The position numbers and the translations under genes were made by a program. This document shows positions 10,554 to 20,820 of a stretch of DNA of 64,000 bases, in pieces (position 1 is the stretch's first letter; every line of letters starts with the position of its first letter). This DNA comes from Aliamphritea spongicola. GTDB lineage: Bacteria; Pseudomonadota; Gammaproteobacteria; Pseudomonadales; Balneatricaceae. The DNA lies in the NCBI GenBank assembly GCA_024347235.1, contig AP025283.1, positions 3,224,001-3,288,000 on the forward strand. The letters are read 5' to 3'. A model generated the notes under the pieces. It had not been told where the DNA came from. It did not search any database and saw only the letters and a list, made by a program, of their open reading frames with translations.

Positions 10554-11477
10554 TTATACCCGCTGATCACCGTGGAACAGACGTACAACGTGGCGCGCTT
10601 CAGCGAAGAACAACCAGCGCTCAACCAGCAGGCCGGCAATAGTTGAAGCTGCCGCAATCACCAGCAATGCAGAGCTGGCGCTCAGCAGAAGCAGGAAAGG
10701 CACTACGAAAGCAACACCCAGCATCAGCAGACGCAGACGCACCAGCTTGTTCGCTTCTACGGTGTAACCGAACTCGTCATTCAGGAAGCTGTTAGAGGTG
10801 TGACCCTGATCCAGCAGACGAACACTCGCCTGGGTAAAACCTGTCGCCGTGTTGATGGTGCTGCCTGCAGGCTTGCCGATCCAGAAGAAGTAGATCACTT
10901 TGCACACCGCACCCAGTACAACCAGCGCCAGTGCCAGCTGCTGCAGTACACCGGCCAGATCGCCACCAACCACTGACTGAACCGCAGCCAGCAGCACTGC
11001 ACCGGACATCAGACCCAGAGCAATGTAGTTAACCGGTGTCAGGGAAGAGTTCCACTGACGGATGGTTTTCAGGCTGGCGTAGATCATGCTGGTACAGAAC
11101 AGTGTCACCATGGCAAATACAGCCGTCAGAATGCCTGCCACAGATACCACTGCGCCGGTCATATCCATCCAGATAGCGCCAAGGTAAATCAGCATGAACG
11201 GGTACAGCAGGATCGCAAATACCGCTTCACGGGATAACCATGAGGTCTTGAAACGGCTGAATGCGCGCCAGGCGTTCTTAGGGTTAGCCAGGTGCAGCGT
11301 AGAGGACAGCAGACCACCTGAAATCATGACAAAGGACAGGATGCCTGCACTTAACAGCACAGAAGAATCCTGCAGTTGTGACAGGCCGCTAAGGTGTCCG
11401 ATTACCATCAGGGTAATCAGGCCGTAGCCGGCGCCCGACATCACGGTAAATACAAGTACGGAAAAAGCCGGATGCAT
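10554..11477 (-). CDS. soeC: SoeC/DmsC-like membrane anchor of a sulfite:quinone oxidoreductase
   Basis: 307 aa with about eight predicted membrane helices and the DmsC-family layout (LASFVMISGGLLSSTLHLANP-type helix with a His, then FSRFKTSWLSREAV). It is the quinone-reacting integral subunit that anchors the catalytic pair on the inner face of the membrane. It ends the soeABC operon, about 140 bases after soeB. Assignment to Soe rather than to DMSO reductase rests on the partner SoeA, which lacks an export signal, and on the sulfite exporter next door. Confidence 0.8.
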   Translation of the reverse strand: MHPAFSVLVFTVMSGAGYGLITLMVIGHLSGLSQLQDSSVLLSAGILSFVMISGGLLSSTLHLANPKNAWRAFSRFKTSWLSREAVFAILLYPFMLIYLGAIWMDMTGAVVSVAGILTAVFAMVTLFCTSMIYASLKTIRQWNSSLTPVNYIALGLMSGAVLLAAVQSVVGGDLAGVLQQLALALVVLGAVCKVIYFFWIGKPAGSTINTATGFTQASVRLLDQGHTSNSFLNDEFGYTVEANKLVRLRLLMLGVAFVVPFLLLLSASSALLVIAAASTIAGLLVERWLFFAEARHVVRLFHGDQRV

Positions 11478-11621
11478 ATTCGTGTCTCCGTTTTGGCCCG
11501 CTCGCCTGAGCCGGCCGGTTTGTCGCAGTGATTCAGCATATACCGGACAAACTGTTATTGTTCTTACCGGCGCATGATCTGTTAAATCAGACCAGCACCG
11601 GCATTACTGATGATCCCCGGA

Positions 11622-12308
11622 TTAGCGGGAAATAACCTTGTTCACCCAGCCCTTAACAGTGGCTTTCAGTGACGGCTGATACTGCTCTACTACCGGCTTG
11701 TTACGCGGCGGCAGGTAAGTGTTAACCGGGTTATAGCCCAACTCAGGCATCAGCTGCTTACCGGCACGGTCACGTACCAGCTGGCTGACTTCTGAGTTCG
11801 GATCATCAAAGTCACCGAATACCCGTGACTTGGTCGGACAAGTCAGTACACAGGCAGGCTTACGCTCATCTTCTGGCAGACTCTCGTCGTAGATACGGTC
11901 CACACACAGGGTACACTTCTTCATGGTACCGGCATCCGGATCCAGCTCACGGGCACCGTAAGGACATGCCCAGGAGCACAGGTTACAACCCATGCATTTA
12001 TCCTGGTCAACCAGCACGATACCGTCTTCGCTACGCTTATAAGAAGCACCGGTCGGACAAACCGTTACACAGGCCGCATCGTCACAGTGCATACAGGACA
12101 TTGGCATGTTCACTGTCTTACTGTTCGGGCTGTCATCCACCTCATAGGTACGGATCCGGTTCAGCCAGGCACCGTTAGGGTCACGGCCGTACGGGTCTTT
12201 ATCCGACAGCGGACCGATGGTGCCGGAGGTATTCCATTGCTTACACGCAGTCGCACAACCGTGGCAACCTACGCAGGTATCCAGATCAACTACTAGACCT
12301 AATTTCAT
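11622..12308 (-). CDS. soeB: SoeB, four-cluster iron-sulfur electron-transfer subunit
   Basis: 228 aa with four ferredoxin-type cysteine groups: CVGCHGCATAC near the start, CMHCDDAACVTVCP, CMGCNLCSWACPYGA, and a last group in CTLCVDRIYD and CVLTCPTKSR. This is the usual DmsB/NrfC/SoeB arrangement for moving electrons between the molybdopterin subunit and the membrane anchor. There is no signal peptide. It lies about 20 bases after soeA, so the two are certainly co-transcribed. Like its partners it could also belong to a related molybdo-enzyme. Confidence 0.85.
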   Translation of the reverse strand: MKLGLVVDLDTCVGCHGCATACKQWNTSGTIGPLSDKDPYGRDPNGAWLNRIRTYEVDDSPNSKTVNMPMSCMHCDDAACVTVCPTGASYKRSEDGIVLVDQDKCMGCNLCSWACPYGARELDPDAGTMKKCTLCVDRIYDESLPEDERKPACVLTCPTKSRVFGDFDDPNSEVSQLVRDRAGKQLMPELGYNPVNTYLPPRNKPVVEQYQPSLKATVKGWVNKVISR

Positions 12309-12329
12309 CTTGTTATTCTCCGTCTGCAG

Positions 12330-15269
12330 TTACTTCTCACCACGTGTCAGAATGTCTGACATCGGGCGAACCAGATTAACGTTCTTGTGCGACGCATAGC
12401 TCAGCATATCCGGTGAAGGCTTAGCATTTGGCTGAGGCTTCAGTGCGCTGAAGCTTGGCCATGAGCCAGTTTCGCCCGGAGCAGCCGGAGTGATCTTAAC
12501 GCGCAGGTCATACCATGCCGCCTGACCGGTAACCGGATCAGAATTGGTAACGCGGTCGTTAACATCGCCCTTCTGCGGCAGCAGTTCGGAGATAAGGTGA
12601 TTCATCAGGAAGCCATCGGTAGCTTCGTTAGCATCGTCGGACAGACCCCATGCACCGCCACGCTTGGCAATTGCGTTCCAGGTCCAGACGGTTTGCTCGT
12701 TGGTGCCTTCCATCAGCTTAACCTGAACACGGATCTTGCCGTTGTGGGATTCAACCCATACCCAGGACAGATCTTCGATACCGTCACGTTCCGCAGCAAC
12801 ACGGTTCATGAACAGGTAGTTCTGCGACATGATCTGACGCAACCAGGCATTCTGGCTGTCCCAGCTGTGGTACATGAACATTGGACGCTGGTTTACTGCG
12901 TGGTACGGGTACTCATCGCGATCAATACGCTGTTCTTCCAACGGCATGTAGTAGGTTGGCAGCGGATCGAAGTACTTCACCAGACGCTCTTTGTGATGCT
13001 CTTCAGTTGGCATCGGGCCATCGTACAGACCCTGACCCGCCAGACGGAACGACTGAATCTTCTCAGAGTACAGCTCGATCACGATCTGCTTGGTAGAACC
13101 GACCCAGGCCGCTTCTTTAGCCAGTGTCAGGTAATCCAGGTTAGCGTGACGCATGTAACGCTGGTTTGGCTCCAGGTGCATTTCGAAGAAACCTTCGTTC
13201 TCTTCGTACGCTTCCCACTGACGTGGGTTTGGCTCACCGCGCAGGGACTTCTCGCCATCCTTACCGCGGTAACCCGCCAGGAAGCCGATACCCGGCTCTT
13301 TCTCGAAGTTCACGATGAAGTCTTTGTACGAAGAGTACTTACGCTCACCGCCTTCTTTAGTGAATGCTGGGAAGCCCAGACGGCCCGCCATTTCAACCAT
13401 GACTTCCTGCCAGGACATTACGTCACGGTCAGGCTGTACCACAGGAATACGTACCGAGTCACAGGCCGCGTGCGGCTCAGAGATCGGACGGTCCAGCATC
13501 GAGATAGTATCGAAACGTTCCAGGTACGTGGTATCCGGCAGTACCAGATCAGAGTACGCCACCATTTCTGAGTTAAATGCATCAGAACAAATGATGAACG
13601 GAATCTTGTATTCACCGCTGTCTTTCTTAGCGGTCAGCATGTCCATGGTCTGTGCCGTGTTCATGCTGGAGTTCCAGGCCATGTTCGCCATGAACAGCAT
13701 CAGGGTGTCGATTTCATACGGATCGCCCTTAACCGCGTTGCTGATCACCATGTGCATCAGACCGTGGCAGGAAACCGGTGCATCCCAGCTGTATGCCTTA
13801 TCGATACGCAGCGGGTTACCGTTTTCATCAATCGCCAGATCTTCAGGGCAGGTTGGGAAGCCCAGTGGTGGTGACTTAAGCGGCGTGTTTGGCGCACATT
13901 CTTTCGCCGGCTTGATTCCAGGCGGAATGTGTTTCGGGAACGGCGGCTTGGCCAGGTGGCCACCCGGGCAGTCAACGGTACCCAGCAGTACTTGCAGCAG
14001 GTGAATCGCGCGGCAGGTCTGGAAACCGTTAGAGTGTGCAGAGATACCACGCATCGCGTGCATGGAAACCGGACGACCGATGAACTTGTCCTGCTTACGG
14101 CCAGCCCAGTCAGTCCACTCAACATCAATGGTGATGGTTTCTTTAAATGCAACGTGCGCCATTTCCAGCGCCATGCGCTCAATGTCTTCTGCGGCTACGC
14201 CACATTCTTTCGCCGCGTTTTCAGGGGCATACTGCTCATCCAGATACTTATCCAGCATGATGCTCATTGCAGTACGCAGTTTGCGGCCATCCGGTGCAGT
14301 GAATTCACCGAACAGTGCAGGGTTGATATCCGGCAGGTTCGCATCTACGAACTCTTCTTTCACCAGATCCCATACCTGTGGCTCGCCTTCCATGTTCTTA
14401 ACGCCTTCACCGCGGTAGAACAGGCCGTCACCCACTTCACCCGGCGAATGAACAACCAGCTGTGCAGAGTTGGTGTAACGGATCAGGAATTCATCATCAA
14501 CCAGCTGATTCTTCAGCAGGACGTGAACCATAGACAGTGCCAGTACGGCATCGGTGCCCGGACGGATCGCAACCCACTCATCGGCGATTGCCTGGTAACC
14601 GGTACGTACCGGGTTAACCGCAACAAACTTGGCACCGCGCTCTTTCAGCTTTTTCAGGCCCAGTTTAATCGGGTTAGAGCTGTGGTCTTCCGCCACACCC
14701 CACATCATGAAGTATTTGGTGTTATCCCAGTCCGGATCACCGAATTCCCAGAAAGCGTGGCCCATGGTGTACAGGCCGCCGGCTGCCATGTTTACAGAGC
14801 AGAAACCGCCGTGTGCCGCCCAGTTGTAAGTACCAAACTGGCTTGCCCACATACCTGTCAGGGCCTGCATCTGATCGCGGCCGGTAAAGTAAGCAAGTTT
14901 GCGCGGATCGGTAGCACGGATATGAGAAAGACGCTTCTCCATAATATCCAGTGCCTGATCCCAGGAAATTTCTTCGAATTCACCGGCACCACGCTCGGTA
15001 CCCGGCTTACGCAGCAGAGGGGAACTCAGTTTCGCAGGAGAGTACTGCTTCATGATACCGGAGTTACCCTTTGCACAAAGCACACCCTTGTTGATCGGGT
15101 GGTTCGGGTTACCCTGGATGAAGCGAACCTTGTTATCTTCAACAGTTACTTTGATACCGCAACGGCAGGCACACATGTAACACGTTGTGTACTTGGTCTC
15201 CTGATTCGCGCGATCTTCAAATTCTGGCAGACCCGAAGCGACCGGAATCTTACTGGCTTGGCTTGTCAT
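12330..15269 (-). CDS. soeA: SoeA, cytoplasmic molybdopterin subunit of sulfite dehydrogenase
   Basis: Intact frame of about 979 aa. The N-terminal [4Fe-4S] motif is CYMCACRCG followed by C in KGVLCAKGNSG. Molybdopterin-binding regions of the DMSO reductase family follow (YFTGRDQMQALTG, GGFCSVNMAAGGLY, ISAHSNGFQTCRAIHLLQ). There is no twin-arginine signal before the iron-sulfur motif, which separates it from exported DmsA and fits the cytoplasmic sulfite-oxidising SoeABC of phototrophs and marine heterotrophs. The reaction would be sulfite to sulfate with electrons passed to quinone. ATG at 15269 is chosen for the AGGGTG site 9-10 bases upstream. The TauE/SafE exporter is divergent, which supports sulfite as substrate. 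Confidence 0.85.
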   Translation of the reverse strand: MTSQASKIPVASGLPEFEDRANQETKYTTCYMCACRCGIKVTVEDNKVRFIQGNPNHPINKGVLCAKGNSGIMKQYSPAKLSSPLLRKPGTERGAGEFEEISWDQALDIMEKRLSHIRATDPRKLAYFTGRDQMQALTGMWASQFGTYNWAAHGGFCSVNMAAGGLYTMGHAFWEFGDPDWDNTKYFMMWGVAEDHSSNPIKLGLKKLKERGAKFVAVNPVRTGYQAIADEWVAIRPGTDAVLALSMVHVLLKNQLVDDEFLIRYTNSAQLVVHSPGEVGDGLFYRGEGVKNMEGEPQVWDLVKEEFVDANLPDINPALFGEFTAPDGRKLRTAMSIMLDKYLDEQYAPENAAKECGVAAEDIERMALEMAHVAFKETITIDVEWTDWAGRKQDKFIGRPVSMHAMRGISAHSNGFQTCRAIHLLQVLLGTVDCPGGHLAKPPFPKHIPPGIKPAKECAPNTPLKSPPLGFPTCPEDLAIDENGNPLRIDKAYSWDAPVSCHGLMHMVISNAVKGDPYEIDTLMLFMANMAWNSSMNTAQTMDMLTAKKDSGEYKIPFIICSDAFNSEMVAYSDLVLPDTTYLERFDTISMLDRPISEPHAACDSVRIPVVQPDRDVMSWQEVMVEMAGRLGFPAFTKEGGERKYSSYKDFIVNFEKEPGIGFLAGYRGKDGEKSLRGEPNPRQWEAYEENEGFFEMHLEPNQRYMRHANLDYLTLAKEAAWVGSTKQIVIELYSEKIQSFRLAGQGLYDGPMPTEEHHKERLVKYFDPLPTYYMPLEEQRIDRDEYPYHAVNQRPMFMYHSWDSQNAWLRQIMSQNYLFMNRVAAERDGIEDLSWVWVESHNGKIRVQVKLMEGTNEQTVWTWNAIAKRGGAWGLSDDANEATDGFLMNHLISELLPQKGDVNDRVTNSDPVTGQAAWYDLRVKITPAAPGETGSWPSFSALKPQPNAKPSPDMLSYASHKNVNLVRPMSDILTRGEK

Positions 15270-16022
15270 ATTTATTATCACCCTAACATTGAACCGTACT
15301 GCCGGCTCAGGTGCGATTCACTTAATGTGAATTTTTATTGTTTGGCTGAGGCGTTTTCCGGTTTGCCGTGGATACACAATTCAAACCTGAAAAACCCGAT
15401 GCTGCCAAACATGCTAGAAATTGCACTGCTCTCAGGCAAAGGCCAGTCATAAATCCCTTATGGGACCAAGGCTTGCTGAAAGCGGCGGGGCCTCACTCCC
15501 CACACGTAAAACATAAAGCTATAAGCTTATAACAAGAACCGGAAAACGCTATTCCCCGGTTCCTGTGCAAAATTCTGCTGCAGCGCCCGCTTAAATATTG
15601 GCAGGCAAAGCGTGCCGTCCGCTCTCACCTCAGAGCCGGAACTGCCCGCTGACGTAATACACCGTCTGTCAGAATCTGTTGTTGAGATGTGTTCTGATCA
15701 GCCCGGTTTATTCCGTAAAGTTATTAGTTATCTGTTTTCATCATATATCTGACTATACCTTCAATGATATTTAAACCTTTTATATGTAAGGTTTAATAAA
15801 ACTAAACACTAGTCAAAAGCTGTCTGAAAACGAATCATCCCGCTCCGAAACAGGTCGCAAACAGATTCCACTGCTTCATGCTGACCAACACACTGCTTAC
15901 CGGGGGTTGTTTTAGCTATCCGTTACCGCGTATGATTGCGCCCCGTTTTTCCCCGCGACCTGATTCCAATAACAACATCCATGTGTCGCCTTTAGCTTAT
16001 TGGAATAATCGACAGGTATCTG
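15270..16022. promoter_or_regulatory. Divergent control region between soeABC and the sulfite exporter
   Basis: About 750 bases without a convincing gene. It holds a perfect 12-base palindrome, TATAAGCTTATA, at 15520-15531 and an inverted repeat GAACCGG/CCGGTTC at 15536-15562. The segment 15720-15830 is strongly AT-rich and may contain the promoter of the exporter. No riboswitch (including a molybdenum-cofactor type) was recognised. Confidence 0.45.
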
Positions 16023-16768
16023 ATGGACCTCATAACCCTGCTGGCATTTACCGGCATCATTGCATTTGCAACCTACGTACAGACTGTGACCGGCTTTGCG
16101 CTGGGCATGATTGTGATGGGCACTGTCACCGCCATTAATCTGGTACCGATTGCCTTTACGGCGGTGGTGATCAGTGCCGTGACGCTGATTAACGGCCTGT
16201 TCGCACTGAAAGGTAATCTCAAGGCGGTAGACTGGCGCAAGGTCATGCTGACCACCGCCGGCATTCTGCCCGGAGTTATCGCCGGTCTGATTTTGCTGGA
16301 TTACATGAGTGAAGAATTCAGTGAACTGCTACAGCTGTTACTGGGGATCACCATCATTCTCGGTGGCCTGATGATCATGCTTAAACCCCAGCCGCTGGAA
16401 AACCGTCCCCGGATCTGGCGTTCACCGCCTCCGGCGCCACCGCCGGTTTTCTGGCCGGCCTGTTTAGTATGGCGGGGCCACCGCTGGTGTATCTGTTTTA
16501 TCGCCAGCCATTCGAACTGCTGACCATTCGCCTGTGCCTGATGACAATCTTTCTCAGCAGCTCCGTCGCCCGTACCGCCATCGTTGGCATTCAGGGTGGC
16601 CTGACCTGGGATATGCTGATCTATTCCGTGCTGTGTATCCCGGTGGTGATGTTCTTTACCTGGGTGGGCAAACGTTATCCGCCACCGCTAACGACACCGA
16701 ATATGCGCCGCCTGGCATTCTTCCTGCTGATCATCATCGGCGCCAGCCTAGTCGTCAGCACCTTCTGA
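16023..16768 (+). CDS. TauE/SafE (TSUP) family sulfite/organosulfur exporter (one frameshift)
   Basis: About 249 aa with seven or eight membrane helices and the TSUP family pattern: AFATYVQTVTGFALGMIVMG in the first half and ATAGFLAGLFSMAGPPLVYL in the second. TauE and SafE members export sulfite or sulfoacetate during sulfonate catabolism. The frame is broken at the C run 16407-16410; one added C joins ENRP to PDLAFTASGATAG. It is divergent from soeABC, so sulfite formed in the cell could be either oxidised or exported. The direction of transport is inferred from the family. Confidence 0.85.
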
Positions 16769-17098
16769 ATCCGGTTTCGGTCAGATCTCTTCTGCGCAGG
16801 TGAGCGTCTTCCCCTCACCTGCTTTGCCCCTTACAGCGCGCTTTCATAACCTTTTGGCCTACCCCTTTAGCCATATAGAACGGTTGGCCATATGCAAAGG
16901 TAAAATCTGGCACAGGCCCATCCTTTACGCCTACAGTACACTACATCCATAATCGGCGTAATTTGTCTCTTATGATGTTTACAGTTCTGTGCTTTCAGCA
17001 GATAAATACGCCACTTAATAACAAACCGTTTTATGTGCCTGATTTTGCCGACAAGCACCTTGCAGCACCTTTAACACCAACATTTAACAGGTAGGAAT
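16769..17098. other. Intergenic region upstream of cobS
   Basis: Contains the presumed cobST promoter. No gene or clear repeat was seen. The cobS start at 17099 is preceded by AGGTAGGAAT. Confidence 0.5.
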
Positions 17099-18097
17099 AT
17101 GTCCGATATTAAAGTACAACAACCGGATATCATGATTTCAGTACGCGATGTTTTCGGCATCGACACGAACCTTAAAGTACCGGCGTTCAGCGAGCGTGAT
17201 GATCACGTCCCGGAAATCGATACTGCCTACCAGTTTAACCCTGAAGTGACTCTGGCCATTCTGGCCGGCTTCAGCCGTGACCGCCGCGTCATGGTTCAGG
17301 GCCTGCACGGTACCGGTAAATCCACTCACATCGAACAGGTAGCTGCCCGTCTGAACTGGCCTTGTGTACGTATCAACCTGGATGGCCACATCAGCCGTCT
17401 GGACCTGGTGGGTAAAGACACCATCGTACTGCGTGACGGTAAGCAGATTACTGAATTCCAGGAAGGCATTGTGCCATGGGCACTGCGCCGCCCGACTGCG
17501 CTGATTTTTGATGAGTTTGACGCCGGCCGTCCTGACGTAATGTTCGTTATCCAGCGTATTCTGGAGCGTGACGGTAAGTTCACCCTGCTGGATCAGAACG
17601 AAGTTATTCATCCTCACAGCCACTTCCGTCTGTTTGCTACAGCAAACACCGTCGGTCTGGGTAACAGCACCGGTCTGTACCACGGTACTCAGATGATCAA
17701 CCAGGCGCAGATGGACCGCTGGAACATTGTGACCACCCTGAACTATCTGCCAACGGCTGACGAAGTGAAAATCGTCCAGTCCCGTCTGCCAAGCTTCAAC
17801 GATGAAAAAGGCCAGCAGCTGGTTGAATCCATGATCGCCGTTGCCGACCTGACCCGTAAGAGCTTCGCTGCTGGCGACATCTCTACCCTGATGTCTCCGC
17901 GTACCGTTATTTCCTGGGCGGAAAACATCGAAATCTTTAACAACCCGGCCATTGCCTTCCGTCTGTCATTCCTGAACAAGTGTGACGAAGCTGAGAAGCC
18001 GATGATCGCTGAATTCTTCCAACGCTGCTTTAACCAGGAACTGTCTGAATCCTGGGCCCATCAGGCTGCTGAGGTAATGGCAGATGGCCAGCACTAA
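17099..18097 (+). CDS. cobS: CobS-like AAA+ ATPase (aerobic cobaltochelatase subunit family)
   Basis: Intact frame of 332 aa. Walker A is GLHGTGKSTH near residue 68 and Walker B is ALIFDEFD near residue 138. Sensor-like motifs follow (FRLFATANTVGLGN, MDRWNIVTTLNYLP). This matches CobS, the MoxR-like ATPase ring of the cobalt chelatase CobNST, including the N-terminal VFGIDTNLKVPAF segment. The stop overlaps the cobT start by 14 bases, so the pair is translationally coupled. No CobN large subunit is nearby; it may be elsewhere, or the pair may serve another chelatase. Confidence 0.9.
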   Translation: MSDIKVQQPDIMISVRDVFGIDTNLKVPAFSERDDHVPEIDTAYQFNPEVTLAILAGFSRDRRVMVQGLHGTGKSTHIEQVAARLNWPCVRINLDGHISRLDLVGKDTIVLRDGKQITEFQEGIVPWALRRPTALIFDEFDAGRPDVMFVIQRILERDGKFTLLDQNEVIHPHSHFRLFATANTVGLGNSTGLYHGTQMINQAQMDRWNIVTTLNYLPTADEVKIVQSRLPSFNDEKGQQLVESMIAVADLTRKSFAAGDISTLMSPRTVISWAENIEIFNNPAIAFRLSFLNKCDEAEKPMIAEFFQRCFNQELSESWAHQAAEVMADGQH

Positions 18098-19870
18098 GTT
18101 GGAAATGTCCGAACTGGGCAGGGAAGAAAAGGAAAACGCTCCCCGGGTCGAAAAACTGCAGCAACAGGTTGAAGAGATCTGTGGTGCCATTGTACGTGCC
18201 GCCGCGAACGAACCTCAGTTTCGTTTCCGTGGCCGCCGGCCGGAAATTGGCGGTAAGCCTTCCGGTATCCGTGCCCCGCACCTGCAGCCGGATCTGAACA
18301 GCGATGACTTCGGTTCTTTCCGGGGCGCCGCCGACGGCATCGCCCTGCGCCTGCAACTCAGCGACATTGAACTGCACCGTTCCCTGATTCCGAAAACCGC
18401 AGTAGGTCAGCTGTTATTCGAGCTGATGGAGCAACTGCGGGTCGAGTCTCTGGTACCTGACTGCTATCCGGGTATGAAAGCGAACCTGCAACACCGCTTT
18501 GAGCAGTGGTGCTTTCAGTTCCACTCGTCCGGTCTGACAGAAAGCCATGTGGGCCTGCTGGTGTATACCATTGGCCAGATGTTCTGGAGCCGTCTGACAC
18601 TCAACCACGTGATGGAAATCACCGAAGAGCTGATCGAGCCCCAGCGGATGATGCTGGCGCCTCACACCGGCAAGTACATGACCAACATTCGCAAGATGAA
18701 CCACGATCAGGCTGCCTATGCTGAACAGGCGCTGGGGATCATCGCGGTGGTTGATGAGCTGGTTGAAGCCTATAAAGGTGAAGACAACGACGACGATACC
18801 TCCGATGAGGATATGGAAGAGCTGGTTAACAGCTTTGGCCTGATCCTTTATCCGGATGCCGGTCTGGAAGGTACCATGGGGGTCAACGGCCCGCAGGTCA
18901 CCGCCACGGATTACCGGGAACTCATGCTGCAGCTGGAAAAATACAAAATTTATTCCACTGAAAATGACCGGGTCATCCACGCCAGCAAGCTGGTGTCTGA
19001 AGATCAGCGTATTCGCCTGCGTGAAGAACTGGAACAGCGCATTAAAGGTCAGGGGTTAACGTGCCCCGCCTGGCCCGTGATCTGGCAGCGATTCTGTCGT
19101 CGCCGGAACTGGACGGCTGGAACTTCGGTGAAGAATCTGGCCATCTGGATGCCAAGCGTCTGACCCGTCTGGTGACATCACCGGAATACCGGCAGATTTT
19201 CCGTCGTGAACGCTACCAGCCAAAAAGTAATTGTTTGGTGACTTTCCTGATGGATAACACCGGTTCGATGAAAACCCATATTGCCTCCATTGCCACACTG
19301 ATGGAAATCATGTGTCGGGCGCTGGAACAGGCCGGTGCCAGCACCGAAGTGCTGGGCTTCACTACCCGGGGCTGGCAGGGCGGCAAAATTTATAAACAAT
19401 GGCAGCGCCGTGGCAAACCGGAAAATCCGGGCCGCCTGACGGAACTGGAACACATTATTTATAAAGACGCCGACACGCCAATCAAGCGGGCCCGGCTGGA
19501 CATGGCAGCCATGCTTAAGCCAAGTCTGTTCCGTGAAGGTATCGACGGCGAAGCCCTGCTGTGGGCTGCTGACCGGATGACCGCCCGTTCAGAAGAACGG
19601 CGTATTCTGATTGTTCTGTCCGACGGTTGCCCGATGGAAACCGCCACCAACCAGAACAACCCGGAAGATTATCTGGATAACCACCTGCAACAGGTCGCCG
19701 GCATGCTGGAAACCCGCGGTGATATTGAACTCTATGCGCTGGGCTTCGGTCTGGATCTGAGTACTTATTACCGCCACAGCCTGGCGCTGGAACTGCCTGA
19801 ACGTTTGGAAAACGGAGTCTTTAAAGAGATTCTGCAGATGATCGCCAAATACGGCCGCCGCTCACGCTAA
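18084..19870 (+). CDS. cobT: CobT-like cobaltochelatase subunit with C-terminal VWA domain (one frameshift)
   Basis: About 596 aa when joined. The N-terminal part carries CobT features (FRFRGRRPEIGGKPSGIRAPHLQPD), an acidic linker (EDNDDDTSDEDMEE) and a C-terminal von Willebrand A domain with a metal-site motif DNTGSM and LIVLSDGCPMETATN. CobT is the chaperone-like partner of CobS in inserting cobalt into hydrogenobyrinate diamide. The frame breaks at the G run 19052-19055; one added G gives GQGVNVPRLARDLAAIL and a continuous protein. The stop is followed by two hairpins. Confidence 0.9.
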
Positions 19871-19892
19871 AGGCCTTTTGGCCTGCCCTTCC

Positions 19893-19927
19893 GGCACCGG
19901 AAACCGCTTGGTTTCTGGTGCCATTTC
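19893..19927 (+). terminator. Terminator of cobST
   Basis: GGCACCGGAAACC and GGTTTCTGGTGCC pair over 13 bases with one mismatch around a GCTT loop, followed by ATTTC. A smaller stem AGGCC-TTTT-GGCCT lies just before it (19871-19884). Confidence 0.7.
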
Positions 19928-20379
19928 AAACAAAATACTGGCCCTAAGCCCTACTAAGGTATGAGCATAGAATACGCGCCATCGTCCGGCAGGATCTGTG
20001 TGTCTCCACAGTAACCACGCTGCCAGCAGCGGGTTCTGCAGAGAGTTCCCCAGATACACAGATCGGACGGCATACCTGAAACAGTCCTAAAGAAACACGT
20101 TCAGCCCACTGAACAAAGCTTCCCTCAGCTGTCTCAGCTCAAATAATAAGAAACATGTAATCCATGATTACCGGCACAACGCGCTTCCACAAGAAGTACA
20201 GGGTTCCGGTTCGCTGGCTACGGTCTGAGTGCTCCGTACCGGCAAAGCCTCATCTATACTGAGTACAGTAGCCATTGCGGTAGTAATGATAATATTGTTA
20301 CTGTAATGCCCGGATGAATAACATATTTTTGAGCCCGGTTATCCAAGCGATGATAACCCCTGAATGAGAACACGCAATA
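19928..20379. other. Intergenic region upstream of the YaeH-like gene
   Basis: About 450 bases with no supported gene. It ends with the presumed promoter of the 20380 gene. No operator was identified. Confidence 0.45.
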
Positions 20380-20775
20380 ATGTCTAAGTATCCTACCCTG
20401 ACTAAGATGGGCATTACCTCTGTCGAAAACATCGATAAATACACTGTACAGCACCAGGGCGAAGTAGATGTACTCAAGATCTACTACAAGCGTCCAAAAG
20501 GTTCATTACTGTCCCGCAGCAAGAAGTTTTCTTTCATGCGCGGCCGTAACTTCCTGCCAATCGAAGCCCGTAACTCCAAGGCTTTCGATCAGATGGAAAG
20601 CATTAACCCTGAACTGATGCACGCAATCGATGAGCTCAAACAACTGAATGCAATGCGTGAAAAAGACAGTAATATGGATCCTAAGCAACGCATGATTAAA
20701 GATCTGGATCACCTGGAAAAAGTGATGACCTCCAAGATCGACGATCTGCGCCGCCAGATTGAAGAAATGAAGTAA
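20380..20775 (+). CDS. YaeH/UPF0325 (DUF3461) family protein
   Basis: 131 aa intact protein. The N-terminus (YPTLTKMGITSVENIDKYTV) and the block GEVDVLKIYYKRPKGSLLSRSKKFSF match the YaeH/DUF3461 family pattern (MGIT..EEIDRY, DVLKIYF..KG...KS.KFK). A coiled-coil-like C-terminus (DHLEKVMTSKIDDLRRQIEEMK) is also typical. The function of the family is not known. It is a single gene with its own strong terminator. Confidence 0.85.
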   Translation: MSKYPTLTKMGITSVENIDKYTVQHQGEVDVLKIYYKRPKGSLLSRSKKFSFMRGRNFLPIEARNSKAFDQMESINPELMHAIDELKQLNAMREKDSNMDPKQRMIKDLDHLEKVMTSKIDDLRRQIEEMK

Positions 20776-20793
20776 GCCACTTCAGATACAGAA

Positions 20794-20820
20794 AACGCAG
20801 CCTAAACGCTGCGTTTTTTT
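20794..20820 (+). terminator. Rho-independent terminator of the YaeH-like gene
   Basis: AACGCAGC-CTAAAC-GCTGCGTT followed by a run of seven T. The hairpin overlaps the last codons of the convergent metallophosphoesterase gene. Confidence 0.9.

Noticed and set aside
12330..15269. DMSO reductase DmsA
   Set aside because: The family is the same, but the Tat signal is missing and a sulfite exporter is adjacent; SoeA fits better. A tree would decide.
12597..15452. Long open frames opposite soeA (324 and 507 codons)
   Set aside because: They mirror the codon pattern of the molybdopterin gene and have no recognisable domain.
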